Below are positions 22,841-33,835 of a stretch of 64,000 nt of DNA, in pieces. This stretch comes from Bacteroidales bacterium (GTDB lineage: Bacteria > Bacteroidota > Bacteroidia > Bacteroidales > UBA10428): the NCBI GenBank assembly GCA_016931575.1, contig JAFGEO010000070.1, forward strand, positions 1 through 64,000, written 5' to 3'. The notes under the pieces were generated by a model, which saw nothing but the letters and a program-made list of their open reading frames with translations, did not search any database and was not told the DNA's origin. Positions within the stretch are counted from its first letter, which is position 1; every line of letters begins with the position of its first letter. The position numbers and the translations under genes are program-made.

Positions 22841-24397
22841 ATGGATGTAAATGGAAGACAATTCAAGAAATTCCTGGAACGGAAGAATTCTCTGAGCCAA
22901 TACCAGAACGAATTTGCAGAAAAGAAACAGCATGCCAAAGGGAAGCTTTCTGCCCGGGAGCGTATCGAACTATTATTTGACCCTGATACATTTAATGAAA
23001 TAGATGGTTTTTCAAGGACAGCGGCTGCTGATACTAAGTTTGGCAAAATGGTGGATGCATACGGTGACGGTGTAATTATCGGGCACGGGAAGATCCTGGG
23101 AAGAACTGCCTTTGTATACTCACAGGATTTTACGGTGATGGGGGGATCTTTGGGATCGGTTCATGCCGATAAGATCATGAAAATTCAGGATATGGCCATG
23201 AAGATGGGAGCCCCAATGATTGGGATTATCGATTCCGGAGGAGCCCGTATCCAGGAAGGTGTGGCCAGTTTGGCGGGTTATGCCGGGATTTTCAAGAGGA
23301 ATGTACAGTCGTCGGGTGTAATTCCCCAAATTTCAGTTATCATGGGCCCCGCAGCGGGTGGAGCGGTATATTCCCCTTCCATTACCGATTACGTTTTTAT
23401 GACCAACGGGACCAGTTATATGTTTGTTACCGGGCCAAACGTGGTCAAGGAAGTGCTTAATGAAGATGTGAGCTTTGATGATCTTGGAGGAGCGAATGTA
23501 CACATGAAAAAAAGCGGGGTTGCCCAATTCGTTTATGAAGATGAGGAAAACACCCTCTTGGGCGTGAAAAAACTGCTTTCGTATATTCCTTCAAATAATC
23601 TTGAAAACCCTCCGATTGTGGAGTCGATCGACAGGAATATTGGTATTGAAGAGAAATTACGGGACATTGTACCCGACGATACCAATAAACCTTACGATGT
23701 AAAGGACGTTATTCGATTGATTATGGATAAGGAATCCTTTTTTGAGGTAGCTGAAAACTATGCTCAGAACGTTGTGGTGGGGTTTGCCCGTCTTATGGGT
23801 AAAACTATTGGTATCCTTGCCAACCAGCCAAAAGTGCTGGCAGGTGTACTTGACATTAATTCATCCATAAAAGGGGCACGGTTTATTCGTTTTTGTGATT
23901 GTTTTAATATACCTATCCTGACCCTGGAAGATGTGCCTGGATTTCTGCCCGGGATTGATCAGGAGCATAGTGGCATTATCAGGCATGGGGCAAAATTACT
24001 CTATGCTTATGCCGATGCTACCGTTCCAAAAATCACTGTAATCCTTCGTAAATCCTATGGAGGTGCTTATTGTGTTATGAATTCCAAGAATCTGGGTGGT
24101 GACTTTAATTTCGCCTGGCCAACAGCTGAAATTGCTGTGATGGGTCCTGAGGGTGCCGTTTCGATCCTTTACAGGAAAGAACTGATAGAATCTGACGACC
24201 CTGCTAAACTTAAAAAGGAACTTGCGGTCAAGTACAGGGATGAGATTGCCAACCCGTATGTGGCCGATGAAAAGGGGTACATCGATGAGGTAATTGACCC
24301 TGCAGAGACACGCAGAAAACTAATCTTTACGTTTGAAGCCCTTGAAAATAAGCATATTAGCAGCCCATCACGGAAACACGGAAATATTCCGCTTTAA
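22841..24397 (+). CDS. Acyl-CoA carboxylase carboxyltransferase subunit (propionyl-CoA carboxylase beta-like)
   Basis: GKLSARERIELLFDPDTFNEID, PMIGIIDSGGARIQEG, GPAAGGAVYSPSITDY, SYGGAYCVMNSK. Confidence 0.92.
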   Translation: MDVNGRQFKKFLERKNSLSQYQNEFAEKKQHAKGKLSARERIELLFDPDTFNEIDGFSRTAAADTKFGKMVDAYGDGVIIGHGKILGRTAFVYSQDFTVMGGSLGSVHADKIMKIQDMAMKMGAPMIGIIDSGGARIQEGVASLAGYAGIFKRNVQSSGVIPQISVIMGPAAGGAVYSPSITDYVFMTNGTSYMFVTGPNVVKEVLNEDVSFDDLGGANVHMKKSGVAQFVYEDEENTLLGVKKLLSYIPSNNLENPPIVESIDRNIGIEEKLRDIVPDDTNKPYDVKDVIRLIMDKESFFEVAENYAQNVVVGFARLMGKTIGILANQPKVLAGVLDINSSIKGARFIRFCDCFNIPILTLEDVPGFLPGIDQEHSGIIRHGAKLLYAYADATVPKITVILRKSYGGAYCVMNSKNLGGDFNFAWPTAEIAVMGPEGAVSILYRKELIESDDPAKLKKELAVKYRDEIANPYVADEKGYIDEVIDPAETRRKLIFTFEALENKHISSPSRKHGNIPL

Positions 24398-24492
24398 TCC
24401 TTATGATTCTGCTACACGCGCACAGGATTTTCTCTTTCAAGAAAAAGAACCATATTTGTTATACCGCACTAACCTGATCTAAAATCAGAATT

Positions 24493-25998
24493 ATGAAAAT
24501 CAAAAGTCTTCTAATTGCGAATCGAGGGGAAATTGCCATACGGATTTGTCGCACGGCAAAGGATATGGGTATAAAAACTTTTGGTATTAAAACGGCAAAA
24601 GAGCCAAAAGCTCATTATCTGAGTTTCGTAGATGAAATTATTGATTTTTGTGATGAGGGAGATGATGTACCTGAATTTTTGGATGTTGAACGAATCGTTC
24701 AGACGGCAAAAGGGCACAATATTGATGCCATTCATCCCGGGTATGGCTTTTTGGCTGAAAGCCCGTATTTTGCTCAGCGTTGCGAAGAGGAGGGAATAAA
24801 TTTTATTGGTCCTTCCCCGGAGGCCATCTACAAAATGGGAAATAAAACCATTGCCAAAGGAATTGCAAAGAAATACAAAGTCCCCTTGTTACAGGGTAGC
24901 CTGGGCAACCTGATGGGTCCCCAGGAAGCCAAACAAATTGCATCAAAAATTGGTTATCCGGTTATCCTTAAGGCTGCTGCCGGTGGTGGTGGACGGGGTA
25001 TGAGAATAGTGGAGAAGGCAACACAAATTGAAAAAATGTATAAACTGGCGAGTACCGAGGCCCTGAAGGCTTTTAATGATGCTTCGGTATTTGTTGAGAA
25101 GTATGTTCGCAATCCCAGGCATATAGAATTCCAGATCATCGGTGATAAGCATGGCAATTATGTTCATCTGGGGGAACGCGAATGCTCGGTTCAGCGTAAG
25201 CATCAAAAACTGTTGGAGGAATCACCCTCACCGGCCCTGGATGATAAACTGCGCAAGGAAATGGGTGATGCTGCTATCCGTATCGCAGAAGGGACTAAAT
25301 ATTTCAGTGCCGGAACCGTGGAATTCCTGTTGGATGACGATAAGAAATTCTACTTTATGGAAATGAATACGCGAATCCAGGTGGAACACCCGGTTACCGA
25401 AATGGTTACCGGCGTGGATCTGATCGAACTTATGATCCGGATTGCGGAAGGGGAAAAACTCCCATTTACCCAGAAAGATATCGTACAAAACGGGTGGGCT
25501 ATAGAATGCCGCATCAATGCGGAAGATGCTCAATCCAGTTTTGCCCCCTACCTGGGAGTAGTGGATAAGATCCAGTACCCCCGTAGTAAAAACATCCGGA
25601 TTGATTCAGGAATTACGGATTCATCGGTTGTTACCCCCTATTTCGATTCGATGCTTGCCAAACTAATTGTACATGGTGAAACACGTGAAAAAGCAATTTC
25701 AAATTGTCTGAATGCTTTGAATAAATTTTGGGTGAAGGGAATCAAAACCTCGATCCCCTTTTGTAAGGCTGTACTCAATAACAAGAAATTCAGGAACGGG
25801 GATTTTAATACCTCTTTCATTGAGAAAGAAATGGATGAGCTATTTTACCAGGGTGAATACGATGAAATGTTGGCTGCCTACCTGGCTACTTTTGATTTTG
25901 CTGCCGGACTTGAAACGGAACGTACCACACATATTGATTTTGAACAGGGTAAAAACATCAGTCCCTGGATTTTGAATAAACGTCTGCGTTCTCTTTAA
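24493..25998 (+). CDS. Biotin carboxylase subunit of acyl-CoA carboxylase
   Basis: LIANRGEIAIRICRTA, IHPGYGFLAESPYFAQ, KAAAGGGGRGMRIV, MEMNTRIQVEHPVTEMVTG. Confidence 0.95.
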   Translation: MKIKSLLIANRGEIAIRICRTAKDMGIKTFGIKTAKEPKAHYLSFVDEIIDFCDEGDDVPEFLDVERIVQTAKGHNIDAIHPGYGFLAESPYFAQRCEEEGINFIGPSPEAIYKMGNKTIAKGIAKKYKVPLLQGSLGNLMGPQEAKQIASKIGYPVILKAAAGGGGRGMRIVEKATQIEKMYKLASTEALKAFNDASVFVEKYVRNPRHIEFQIIGDKHGNYVHLGERECSVQRKHQKLLEESPSPALDDKLRKEMGDAAIRIAEGTKYFSAGTVEFLLDDDKKFYFMEMNTRIQVEHPVTEMVTGVDLIELMIRIAEGEKLPFTQKDIVQNGWAIECRINAEDAQSSFAPYLGVVDKIQYPRSKNIRIDSGITDSSVVTPYFDSMLAKLIVHGETREKAISNCLNALNKFWVKGIKTSIPFCKAVLNNKKFRNGDFNTSFIEKEMDELFYQGEYDEMLAAYLATFDFAAGLETERTTHIDFEQGKNISPWILNKRLRSL

Positions 25999-26010
25999 TG
26001 ATTTGTACCT

Positions 26011-26553
26011 ATGAAATTATCCCGAAAAAAGAAAAAAGAGCAAACTACGGAGTATATAGCGGTTTCATCGACGAATAATAAGTATAAGATCAAGAATCCG
26101 TTTAGTGAAGATATCATGATTAATCATAAGAAATCTGATATAAAGATCTTTGATGACGAGAATGGTTTCACGTACATCCTTTTCAAGAAGAAAAAATACC
26201 TGGCTGAAATTGTTGAGAAATCTCAAAATAAGTATACCGTTCTGATTAATGGTGTTAGCTATACGTTTACCATTGAGACTCCGATATCCTATAAACGCAA
26301 AAAGTATCTTGAGAAAAACCAGCAGAGGAGTAAAACCGAAATGGTAGAGGCTCCTATGCCCGGAAAAATTGTTGATGTATTGATGGAAGAGGGAGCAAAA
26401 GTCAAAGAAGGCGAAGCCCTCTTGATCCTTGAGGCCATGAAAATGCAAAATGAAATTTCTTCAACCGTTTCCGGAACCATCAAGAAGGTCTTTGCAAAAA
26501 TCGGGGATGTTGTCAATAAGGAGGATGTACTTATTGAGATTGAGCGTGACTGA
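26011..26553 (+). CDS. Biotin carboxyl carrier protein of acyl-CoA carboxylase
   Basis: C-terminal biotinyl domain with EAMKMQNE biotinylation motif. Confidence 0.93.
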   Translation: MKLSRKKKKEQTTEYIAVSSTNNKYKIKNPFSEDIMINHKKSDIKIFDDENGFTYILFKKKKYLAEIVEKSQNKYTVLINGVSYTFTIETPISYKRKKYLEKNQQRSKTEMVEAPMPGKIVDVLMEEGAKVKEGEALLILEAMKMQNEISSTVSGTIKKVFAKIGDVVNKEDVLIEIERD

Positions 26554-27192
26554 TCAAATTTTTACCAGGTGATTTTTAATGGCATAAACCACTAAACTTA
26601 CCGAGTTTTTTGAATCTGTTTTATTGAGCAGGCTTGAGCGGTGGCGTTCAACGGTACGTTGACTAATAAAGAGCTCCTCGGAGATTTGCTGATTTGAATG
26701 TCCTTTACAGATAAGCTCCAGTACTTCCTTCTCCCTTTTTGTGAGATCAATCCCTGTTTTTTCAGGCTTATGTTTAATCAGGTTCAGCAGAAGTTCCTGT
26801 GAGAAATAATTGCCACCTCCAAAAATTTTACGAATGGCGTTAGTGAGTTCATTATTGTCTATGTCCTTTAAAATAAATCCTTTAACTCCAAGGTCAATCA
26901 TAGTATTATAGTATTCCACATCGCCGTACATGGAGAGCACCAAAACATTCAGGTCAGGATATTTTTGAAGAGCCTGACGGGTGGTTTCAACGCCATCCAT
27001 TTCAGGCATGTTAATATCCATCAGCACAAGATCAGGCTTCATATTTTCAAGGAAGAAAACAAATTCTTTACCATTTGAGGCTTCAATGATCACTTCCATG
27101 TCAGATTCGTTCCCAATGATAAATTTCAAACCATTCCGAAACAACTGATGGTCATCAACGATAGCTACCCTGATTTTTGGATGTTCTGTCAT
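26554..27192 (-). CDS. NarL/LuxR-family response regulator
   Basis: Receiver (VAIVDDHQLFRNGL, VLMDINMPEMDG) plus LTKREKEVLELICKGHSNQQISEELFISQRTVERHRS HTH. Confidence 0.95.
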   Translation of the reverse strand: MTEHPKIRVAIVDDHQLFRNGLKFIIGNESDMEVIIEASNGKEFVFFLENMKPDLVLMDINMPEMDGVETTRQALQKYPDLNVLVLSMYGDVEYYNTMIDLGVKGFILKDIDNNELTNAIRKIFGGGNYFSQELLLNLIKHKPEKTGIDLTKREKEVLELICKGHSNQQISEELFISQRTVERHRSSLLNKTDSKNSVSLVVYAIKNHLVKI

Positions 27193-27240
27193 GGTGTATA
27201 GGGGACTTAGGTATTACGTGCAATTTACTTATAAAAAGGT

Positions 27241-30213
27241 TTATTCCAATGGTTGATGTATGGAGATTGTAATATTAAAAGAGAATCCGGCACCTTGTTT
27301 AGTATTAAAACTATATTTTCCATTGAGGGATTTTGCGCGGCTGATGATGTTTGAAATCCCCATTCCTTTGATAACCGAAGGATCCAGCTTTTTCATATCC
27401 ATACCCTTGCCATTGTCGGAATATGAAAGATGAAGTTCTTTCCCGGTATCTTCAAGCAGGATGTCGATGCGTGAGGCAGCAGCATGCTTTAGGGAATTGT
27501 TAATCAGCTCCTTGATGATCCTGTAAAATGAATTCTCTATGGCATTCGAATACCGTTCACCAGGCAGTGTACATTCCAGGTTTACCGCAATATTCGAGGG
27601 AATTTTATTGAGGAAGTTTTCTATGGCCGATACCAGTCCATAGTTGATCAGGATATGGGGTGACAAGTCATTGGAAACTTCCTTCGTGGTTGTGATAGCT
27701 TCTTTTACCACTTCGTTTAACTGGGAGATGATATACTCTCGTTTTTCAACCTCCTGTGAGCTGCTGAGCGAGGAGATGTACATTTTTATGCCGGACAGGA
27801 GTGGGCCCAGGTCATCGTGCAGGTTTTTAGCAAACCGTTCACGTTCTTGTTCTTCTGTTTTAATCACAGCTTCCAGAATTTTTTTATCGAGGAGTTTTCT
27901 TTCGGAAATATCACGCAGCGAAATGATAATTCCTCTTATCGCATGAACATGGAGCAGGTTGATTCCTGCACCCTCCATGGGAATATACTGGTTTGCTGCA
28001 TTTTTTATCCGAAGCTCAAGTTTTGTTGAATTATTTTCCTGCTGAAGGATCTCGGCTATTTTTTCCCGGGCCAGCGGTATATCTTCCTTATGGATCAGGT
28101 CAAGGAGTTTTTGTCCTACCAGATAGTTTTCCTTATAACCCAATACATTGCTTATTGAAGGAGTATCGAAAATTATGCTGGTTTCTTCATCACAGATAAC
28201 AATGATATCAGACAAGCGCTGCACGATTGACCTAAACCTGTCTTCGGAGATGCGAAGCGCTTCTTCCGCCCCTTTCTGATTGGTGATATCACGACCAACC
28301 GCAAGGATTTCCATAATTTGGTTTTGTTCGTCAAGCACAGCTTTGTTCTTCCAGGCAATCCATCGACAGCCCTGTCTGGTATGCATGCGGATCTCCAGGT
28401 AGCAGGAGTGGGGGGGATGCTCCAGAATTTTTATTGCTGTTTTCAGGTTTTGCTGATCACCTTCATGAATGGGGGGGAGATAATGTGTCGAAATAACCTC
28501 TTCTTCATTTACCTCAAATAAATCGCAGAAGGAGGGGCTGATAAAGGTAAAACCCGTTTTAAAATGGTACCTTACTATAAGGTCTGTTTGACCTTCAATC
28601 AACAGGCGATATTTCTCTTCATTAATCCGTAGCTGGGCTTCTATCTTTTTTTTCTGGTCAATATCCTTGATCACTATCATGATCTTGGTCTCACTGTTGA
28701 GGTTTATGCTTTTTAGGATAATTTCAGTCCAAAATTCTTTACCATCCTGGCGTTTTGCCAGCTGTTCAAATTGTATGCTCTTTTGTTTGATTGCCTGTTC
28801 AATCCGTTTTGCCAATTCATTTTTTATGGTTGTATCCGGGTCACTAAAGAATTTGCAAATATTAAAATTGATAACAGCTTCAAAGTCAGTCACGAACATC
28901 CTCAGCATCGTCAGGTTGGCATCTTCTATCACGGCGGTGGAAGCATGAATAATAAGTATCGCATCGTTAGAAGAATTAAAAATCTCCCTGTAATTTTGTT
29001 CACTTTCCTTAATTGATATTTCTGCCTGTTTGCGTTCTGAAATATCCATGAAACAACCAACGATCTGTGCCGGGTGTTTGTCACTTTTATCAATATATAC
29101 AGCCTGGTCATAGATCCAGATCTCCCGATCATGAGCGTCTTTCCAGCGGTATTCAACAGAGATATGTTCGTTGGGGGTCATTTTATTAAATGATCCGCCA
29201 ACTCTGGCATAATCCTCCTTGAGTATCCTTAAGTGCCACATTTCCGGGTTTTCCATTAATTCTTTGGAAGTGAATCCGCTTAGCATTTCTATTTGTTCGC
29301 TGTACCAGATCTTGCTCCGGTCCATTTTTTCGAAAGAATAGAAAGCCACAGGTACTGAACTGACAATCATACGAAGTTGGGCTTCACTCTTACGCCAGTC
29401 AAGGGTGCGGGTATGGTATTTATTTTCAAGGTCAATATAGGCAGCCCTTGAATTTGTGATGTCCATATGGATCCTGGCGAAGAACAGTCCACCGGGGGTA
29501 TTAAAAGAGGATATGCGGAATTGAATATATTTTCTTTTTCCCTGAACATCTTTTTCGATCTCACCAATAAATTCTTTATTCTTAGGGGCATGCAGGATCT
29601 CCTGTAGAGTTTCCCGGAGGCGTTTTTTCTCTTCAGAAGTTTTTCTGTTGGGGGGCAGGTAATCAAAATCAAACTCCCAAACGGGTCTATTCAGGTATTT
29701 TTCCTGATCCACTTCATACAATTCCGACATTTTTGAATTCCATTCCACGATAATTCCTTTCTGGTTGAAAATGCATATCCCATCTGGTGATTGGTGGATC
29801 AGGGAGTTGAATAGTCCCCGGGTGTCTTCAATCTCAATGGTTTCGGCTGCAACCACCTGATAGAGTGAATTTCCCGGGCTATATTCCCGGATTAATACTA
29901 ATCGGATTTTTTTTGAAGATCCGGAGGTTGTTCTCAGTATTTCCCGGCTGCCAACAGGAAGTTTTTCTTTTTCAAGAAACAGGGTATCGATCGGTTGATT
30001 CAGATTAATTTCAAGAATGTGCTGTGCTTCCTCATTACAATAAGTAATTTCATCTCCATCTATTTCAAGCAAAGCCAGGGGCAAACTGATAATAAGCTCC
30101 TTGTACTTCTCTTTCCAGGGATTTGGATTCGAAAGCTGGTGAGGGCCTTCCTTATTTTTCCGATGTCCGAGTCGATTTGGAATTTTCATGGAATGGGAGT
30201 TATCCCGTTTCAA
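27241..30213 (-). CDS. Multi-PAS sensor histidine kinase (HisKA_3 type)
   Basis: Tandem PAS/PAC domains; EEQERERFAKNLHDDLGPLLSGIKMYI H-box; IIKELINNSLKHAAAS N-box; YSDNGKGMD. Confidence 0.93.
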   Translation of the reverse strand: MKRDNSHSMKIPNRLGHRKNKEGPHQLSNPNPWKEKYKELIISLPLALLEIDGDEITYCNEEAQHILEINLNQPIDTLFLEKEKLPVGSREILRTTSGSSKKIRLVLIREYSPGNSLYQVVAAETIEIEDTRGLFNSLIHQSPDGICIFNQKGIIVEWNSKMSELYEVDQEKYLNRPVWEFDFDYLPPNRKTSEEKKRLRETLQEILHAPKNKEFIGEIEKDVQGKRKYIQFRISSFNTPGGLFFARIHMDITNSRAAYIDLENKYHTRTLDWRKSEAQLRMIVSSVPVAFYSFEKMDRSKIWYSEQIEMLSGFTSKELMENPEMWHLRILKEDYARVGGSFNKMTPNEHISVEYRWKDAHDREIWIYDQAVYIDKSDKHPAQIVGCFMDISERKQAEISIKESEQNYREIFNSSNDAILIIHASTAVIEDANLTMLRMFVTDFEAVINFNICKFFSDPDTTIKNELAKRIEQAIKQKSIQFEQLAKRQDGKEFWTEIILKSINLNSETKIMIVIKDIDQKKKIEAQLRINEEKYRLLIEGQTDLIVRYHFKTGFTFISPSFCDLFEVNEEEVISTHYLPPIHEGDQQNLKTAIKILEHPPHSCYLEIRMHTRQGCRWIAWKNKAVLDEQNQIMEILAVGRDITNQKGAEEALRISEDRFRSIVQRLSDIIVICDEETSIIFDTPSISNVLGYKENYLVGQKLLDLIHKEDIPLAREKIAEILQQENNSTKLELRIKNAANQYIPMEGAGINLLHVHAIRGIIISLRDISERKLLDKKILEAVIKTEEQERERFAKNLHDDLGPLLSGIKMYISSLSSSQEVEKREYIISQLNEVVKEAITTTKEVSNDLSPHILINYGLVSAIENFLNKIPSNIAVNLECTLPGERYSNAIENSFYRIIKELINNSLKHAAASRIDILLEDTGKELHLSYSDNGKGMDMKKLDPSVIKGMGISNIISRAKSLNGKYSFNTKQGAGFSFNITISIHQPLE

Positions 30214-30365
30214 TTAAAGATATTAATTTTTTATCAGCTGTTCTACACTTTCACCGACATGATTCAAGGGGCTGAATAATTGGGCAGGGAAAATTTCTGC
30301 TTTGAAAGCCATAAAATATTCCCAACTGGTTTTACTTTGTATTCTCAAATCATGATTTTCAGGAA

Positions 30366-31496
30366 ATGGCCGGTTTATACATTCATATTCCTTTTTGCAG
30401 AAAAGTGTGTTATTACTGCGATTTTCATTTTTCAGTTTCTTTGAAGAATAAGGAAGCTATGATCTGTGCCATCTTGCAGGAGATGGAGTACCGTAAGGCT
30501 GAGGTGGATGTGCCGGTGGAAACCCTGTATTTTGGAGGAGGGACACCTTCTGTACTGAGCATCTCCGAGTTAAGCAGGTTTTTCAATAGTATTGAGAAGC
30601 ACTTCCCTTTGACAGAGAAGGCAGAAATCACGCTGGAGGTCAATCCAGATGATCTGACACCTGAATATGCCCTGCTATTAAAGACAGATACCCCAGTCAA
30701 TCGCCTGAGCATAGGCATACAAGCTTTCCAGGACCGGCACCTGCAATTGATGAACCGTCGTCATTCGGGAGAAGAAGCCAGAAAAAGTATCGAGACAGCC
30801 CTTTCAGCCGGATTTGAAAACCTGAACATCGATCTCATCTATGGCATTCCTGGTTTGAGTTTACAGGAATGGAAGGAGAATCTGGGCATTTTAACCAGGA
30901 GTCCTGTTCCGCATTTATCTGCCTATCACCTGGGGATCGAACCAAAGACTGTGTTCGGTAATATGCTTCAAAAAGGAAAAATCAAAGAGATAGCTGAAGA
31001 AGAAAGCCTGGAACAGTTCAACCTATTACTTGATTTCACGGAATCCCTGGGCTATGATCACTACGAAATTTCAAACTTCGCCCTGGAGGGACACCATTCA
31101 AAACATAACCTGGGGTACTGGCAGGGGAAGCCCTACCTGGGCTTTGGTCCTTCAGCTCATTCCTTTGACGGGAAAAGCCGGCGCTGGAATGTGGCAATAA
31201 ATCAAGTGTATATCGATGAGATCCGGGAGGGTTCAGAAAATTATTATGAATCAGAGATAACGGATGTTAAGAAGGCTTTTAACGAATACATTTTAACAGC
31301 ACTACGCACAAAATGGGGTATCGATTCAGGGTATATCCAGGAACGTTTCGGGAAGGATTATGCCGGGGAGACAGTAAAAAAAATCCCTCGTTTTATGCAG
31401 GAGGGTTTGATTATACAAAAGGGGGAGCAGTATATTTTAAGTCGTAAAGGGAAACTTATTTCGGACTATATTATGACCGAGTTAATCATTGCCTGA
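30366..31496 (+). CDS. hemW: HemW-like radical SAM protein (coproporphyrinogen III oxidase-like)
   Basis: GLYIHIPFCRKVCYYCDFHF, YFGGGTPSVLS, RLSIGIQAFQDRHLQLMNRRH. Confidence 0.92.
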   Translation: MAGLYIHIPFCRKVCYYCDFHFSVSLKNKEAMICAILQEMEYRKAEVDVPVETLYFGGGTPSVLSISELSRFFNSIEKHFPLTEKAEITLEVNPDDLTPEYALLLKTDTPVNRLSIGIQAFQDRHLQLMNRRHSGEEARKSIETALSAGFENLNIDLIYGIPGLSLQEWKENLGILTRSPVPHLSAYHLGIEPKTVFGNMLQKGKIKEIAEEESLEQFNLLLDFTESLGYDHYEISNFALEGHHSKHNLGYWQGKPYLGFGPSAHSFDGKSRRWNVAINQVYIDEIREGSENYYESEITDVKKAFNEYILTALRTKWGIDSGYIQERFGKDYAGETVKKIPRFMQEGLIIQKGEQYILSRKGKLISDYIMTELIIA

Positions 31497-31519
31497 CAGG
31501 CTATTCAACCTGTCAGGCA
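31490..31519. terminator. Bidirectional intrinsic terminator between convergent genes
   Basis: Perfect 11-bp stem TGCCTGACAGG/CCTGTCAGGCA, loop CTATTCAA; overlaps hemW stop codon. Confidence 0.75.
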
Positions 31520-31527
31520 TGATGATT

Positions 31528-32472
31528 TTATTTTCCCAGTTGAAACGAAACAGCTCCGATTTGGTGACCTTCGCAATATAATTCGCAATAGTAGAATCCG
31601 GGATTAAGCTCAACGGTTTTGTGCCAGAAAATACTTACATCCAGTGCAGTATTATCATAAGACACCTTTCTTTTCTCGGAATATTCGAAAATCTGACCCT
31701 TGTGCTCGTATGCTCCGCTTTCACCTTCCGGTGCAGGCAGGATCTCTTCGTTGGGGCCAGTAATTTTAAGGTAGATCATCTTATCGCCTTTTTCTGAGGT
31801 CCTGTTCTCATTAATGGTAAAATCTACCCGGATCTGGTCCAGTTTTTTAGCGCTGTTCTTTGGTTTATCTTTATTATCCTTGTATCCGGCAGCAAAAAGT
31901 TTGCTGGTTGTCAGCTTTTTTCCCAGGTCAACAGTTTCTTCAAGGGTTTCCAGTATTTTCTGTGTTTCCTCCAGTTGCTGTGAGGTAGCCATATACCTGT
32001 TGGTCACCCGGATATTCTGTTGTGTAAGCGAATCGTTTCTTACATTCAGTGAATCAATCTGAACAATATAACTTCTCATAATTTCCCTAAGGGTACCCAG
32101 TTCCTTTTGGTACATCTTAATTTTGGCATAATTTGAGGCCTGTGTTTTTAACAGGCTGCGGATCCTTTCCTGTTCAGCTCCCAGCTGGGTGTCCAGTGAA
32201 TCGCTATGCGCTATAAGAGAATCATAAGCAATGATCATTTCCCTCAATTCACCTTCGAGTTGCGTCTTTTCTTCGGTAAGCAAGGCCTTGTCATTAGCCT
32301 GATTGACATCTTCAGCTTTTTGATTCTGATTTCCCTTGATGATGGTTATCACAAGGATTATTACAATAACAGAAAGTGTAATGATGGTGGCAATCAGCCA
32401 CATTGGCACTCTCTTTTCTGGTTCCTGCCTTTTGAGTTTCTCAAAGTTTGGGGTATTTGTTGTAGATTCCAT
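31528..32472 (-). CDS. Membrane-anchored coiled-coil protein of unknown function
   Basis: Single N-terminal TM (MWLIATIITLSVIVIILVITII), coiled coil, C-terminal beta-rich domain. Confidence 0.7.
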   Translation of the reverse strand: MESTTNTPNFEKLKRQEPEKRVPMWLIATIITLSVIVIILVITIIKGNQNQKAEDVNQANDKALLTEEKTQLEGELREMIIAYDSLIAHSDSLDTQLGAEQERIRSLLKTQASNYAKIKMYQKELGTLREIMRSYIVQIDSLNVRNDSLTQQNIRVTNRYMATSQQLEETQKILETLEETVDLGKKLTTSKLFAAGYKDNKDKPKNSAKKLDQIRVDFTINENRTSEKGDKMIYLKITGPNEEILPAPEGESGAYEHKGQIFEYSEKRKVSYDNTALDVSIFWHKTVELNPGFYYCELYCEGHQIGAVSFQLGK

Positions 32473-32578
32473 AGTTTAATTAAATAGTTTAGTGTACGAA
32501 CTAATATTCCAAGGATTTATTGTTTTATCGGGTTAAAAGGTATTTACAAATCCAATTTTTCTGTTTCCAGGTCTGTTT

Positions 32579-33163
32579 TTAGAATGAGCTTCCTTTATAA
32601 ACTCTGGCTTCATTAAGAGGCACAATTTGCCCGGAGTAGGTCAGCGAACCGGAATACATTCCACGAACGGTAGCTTCTGTATTACCCGTAGAGGTAATCC
32701 AGAAATGAATATCATAATTTCCTAAGGCAGACATCAAATGCATTTCAATATTAAAGGTAGTTCCCCTTTTTGTTGTTTTCTTGCTGACCTCATATTTTGT
32801 GATAGATCCATCAACGGTTATCCCGCCTACCCCGTTGTAACCGACACCCCAGTTTGAGCCAATCTGAAGCATTCCATCCAGCGAATCAACAACGATGAAA
32901 TTCAGCAGGGAATTTACAGCTTGACGGGTTCCGGATTTTCCGGCGATAAAATCTGCCTCCAGGACAAACTGCTGACTGGATACCAGTTCTTCGGTAAGCT
33001 TTATCATTCTTTCCTCTTCGGCCAGGCGATCAGCAATTCGTTTTTCTTTGACCATATTGCGCAATTCCTTCTTACTCATTACGGGTTCTCCGTAAGGATT
33101 ATCCTGGGCTGACAGGGGCAGAAGCAGAAATATGCCAGGTAAAATGAGAAACCAGGTTTTCAT
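32579..33163 (-). CDS. DUF4251-like secreted protein
   Basis: Signal peptide; AEEERMIKLTEELVSSQQFVLEADF...YSGSLTYSGQIVPLNEARVYKGSSF. Confidence 0.65.
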   Translation of the reverse strand: MKTWFLILPGIFLLLPLSAQDNPYGEPVMSKKELRNMVKEKRIADRLAEEERMIKLTEELVSSQQFVLEADFIAGKSGTRQAVNSLLNFIVVDSLDGMLQIGSNWGVGYNGVGGITVDGSITKYEVSKKTTKRGTTFNIEMHLMSALGNYDIHFWITSTGNTEATVRGMYSGSLTYSGQIVPLNEARVYKGSSF

Positions 33164-33324
33164 AGGATCGCCGGATTTGTACCCTCAAAATTAGTAAAAG
33201 TTTCACAGGACAGCCTGAATAGTTTTCAAAAAGCAATAAATCCAATAAAACATAAGCATCACCTGCTTACCGGGGGCGAAAGTCTTAGCATAATAAAAAA
33301 ATTCAGCGGAAATCTGGTGAGCGA

Positions 33325-33714
33325 TCAGTCGTCAAAAACTTCAGCATACTTGTGGTAATCGAAGGATATCCTGGGAAGCAGTTCATCGTAAATCTCTCCG
33401 GATTCAAGGATCTCATCGTCTCCGTCTTCGTAGAACCACTTCAGGTTGATTTTTTTAAAATTGGTATTCCCCTCCACTGCCTTAAGAAAATCATAAAGTT
33501 GTTTTGAAACGGCTGTATTGAAGTATTCCAGGTTAATTTCCAGCCTGACTTCATCAATTGAGAAAGCTTTTACCCATTGAATCATAGGGCTGAAGAATTC
33601 GTGTGCATTTTCAGGAAGTGCTCTTCCTGCAATACGCAGTAAACCATTTGTATTTAATTCTACAGATGGCATTGTGGAAGAACCCTCAATGAATAAATTT
33701 TCCATAGACAACAA
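33325..33714 (-). CDS. SiaC-family (DUF1987) regulatory phosphoprotein
   Basis: IEGSSTMPSVELNTNGLLRIAGRALPENAHEFFSPMIQWV; FDYHKY tail. Confidence 0.85.
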   Translation of the reverse strand: MLSMENLFIEGSSTMPSVELNTNGLLRIAGRALPENAHEFFSPMIQWVKAFSIDEVRLEINLEYFNTAVSKQLYDFLKAVEGNTNFKKINLKWFYEDGDDEILESGEIYDELLPRISFDYHKYAEVFDD

Positions 33715-33835
33715 CTATCAGGTAATACAAAATTAATTTTCTCGGGATAAAAACCATTTCTCGATTGATAAAATGGTATAAATGAGTGACCAACGATCCA
33801 TAAATGACTACTTCTCCTCACTTTTACCCTGAGAA

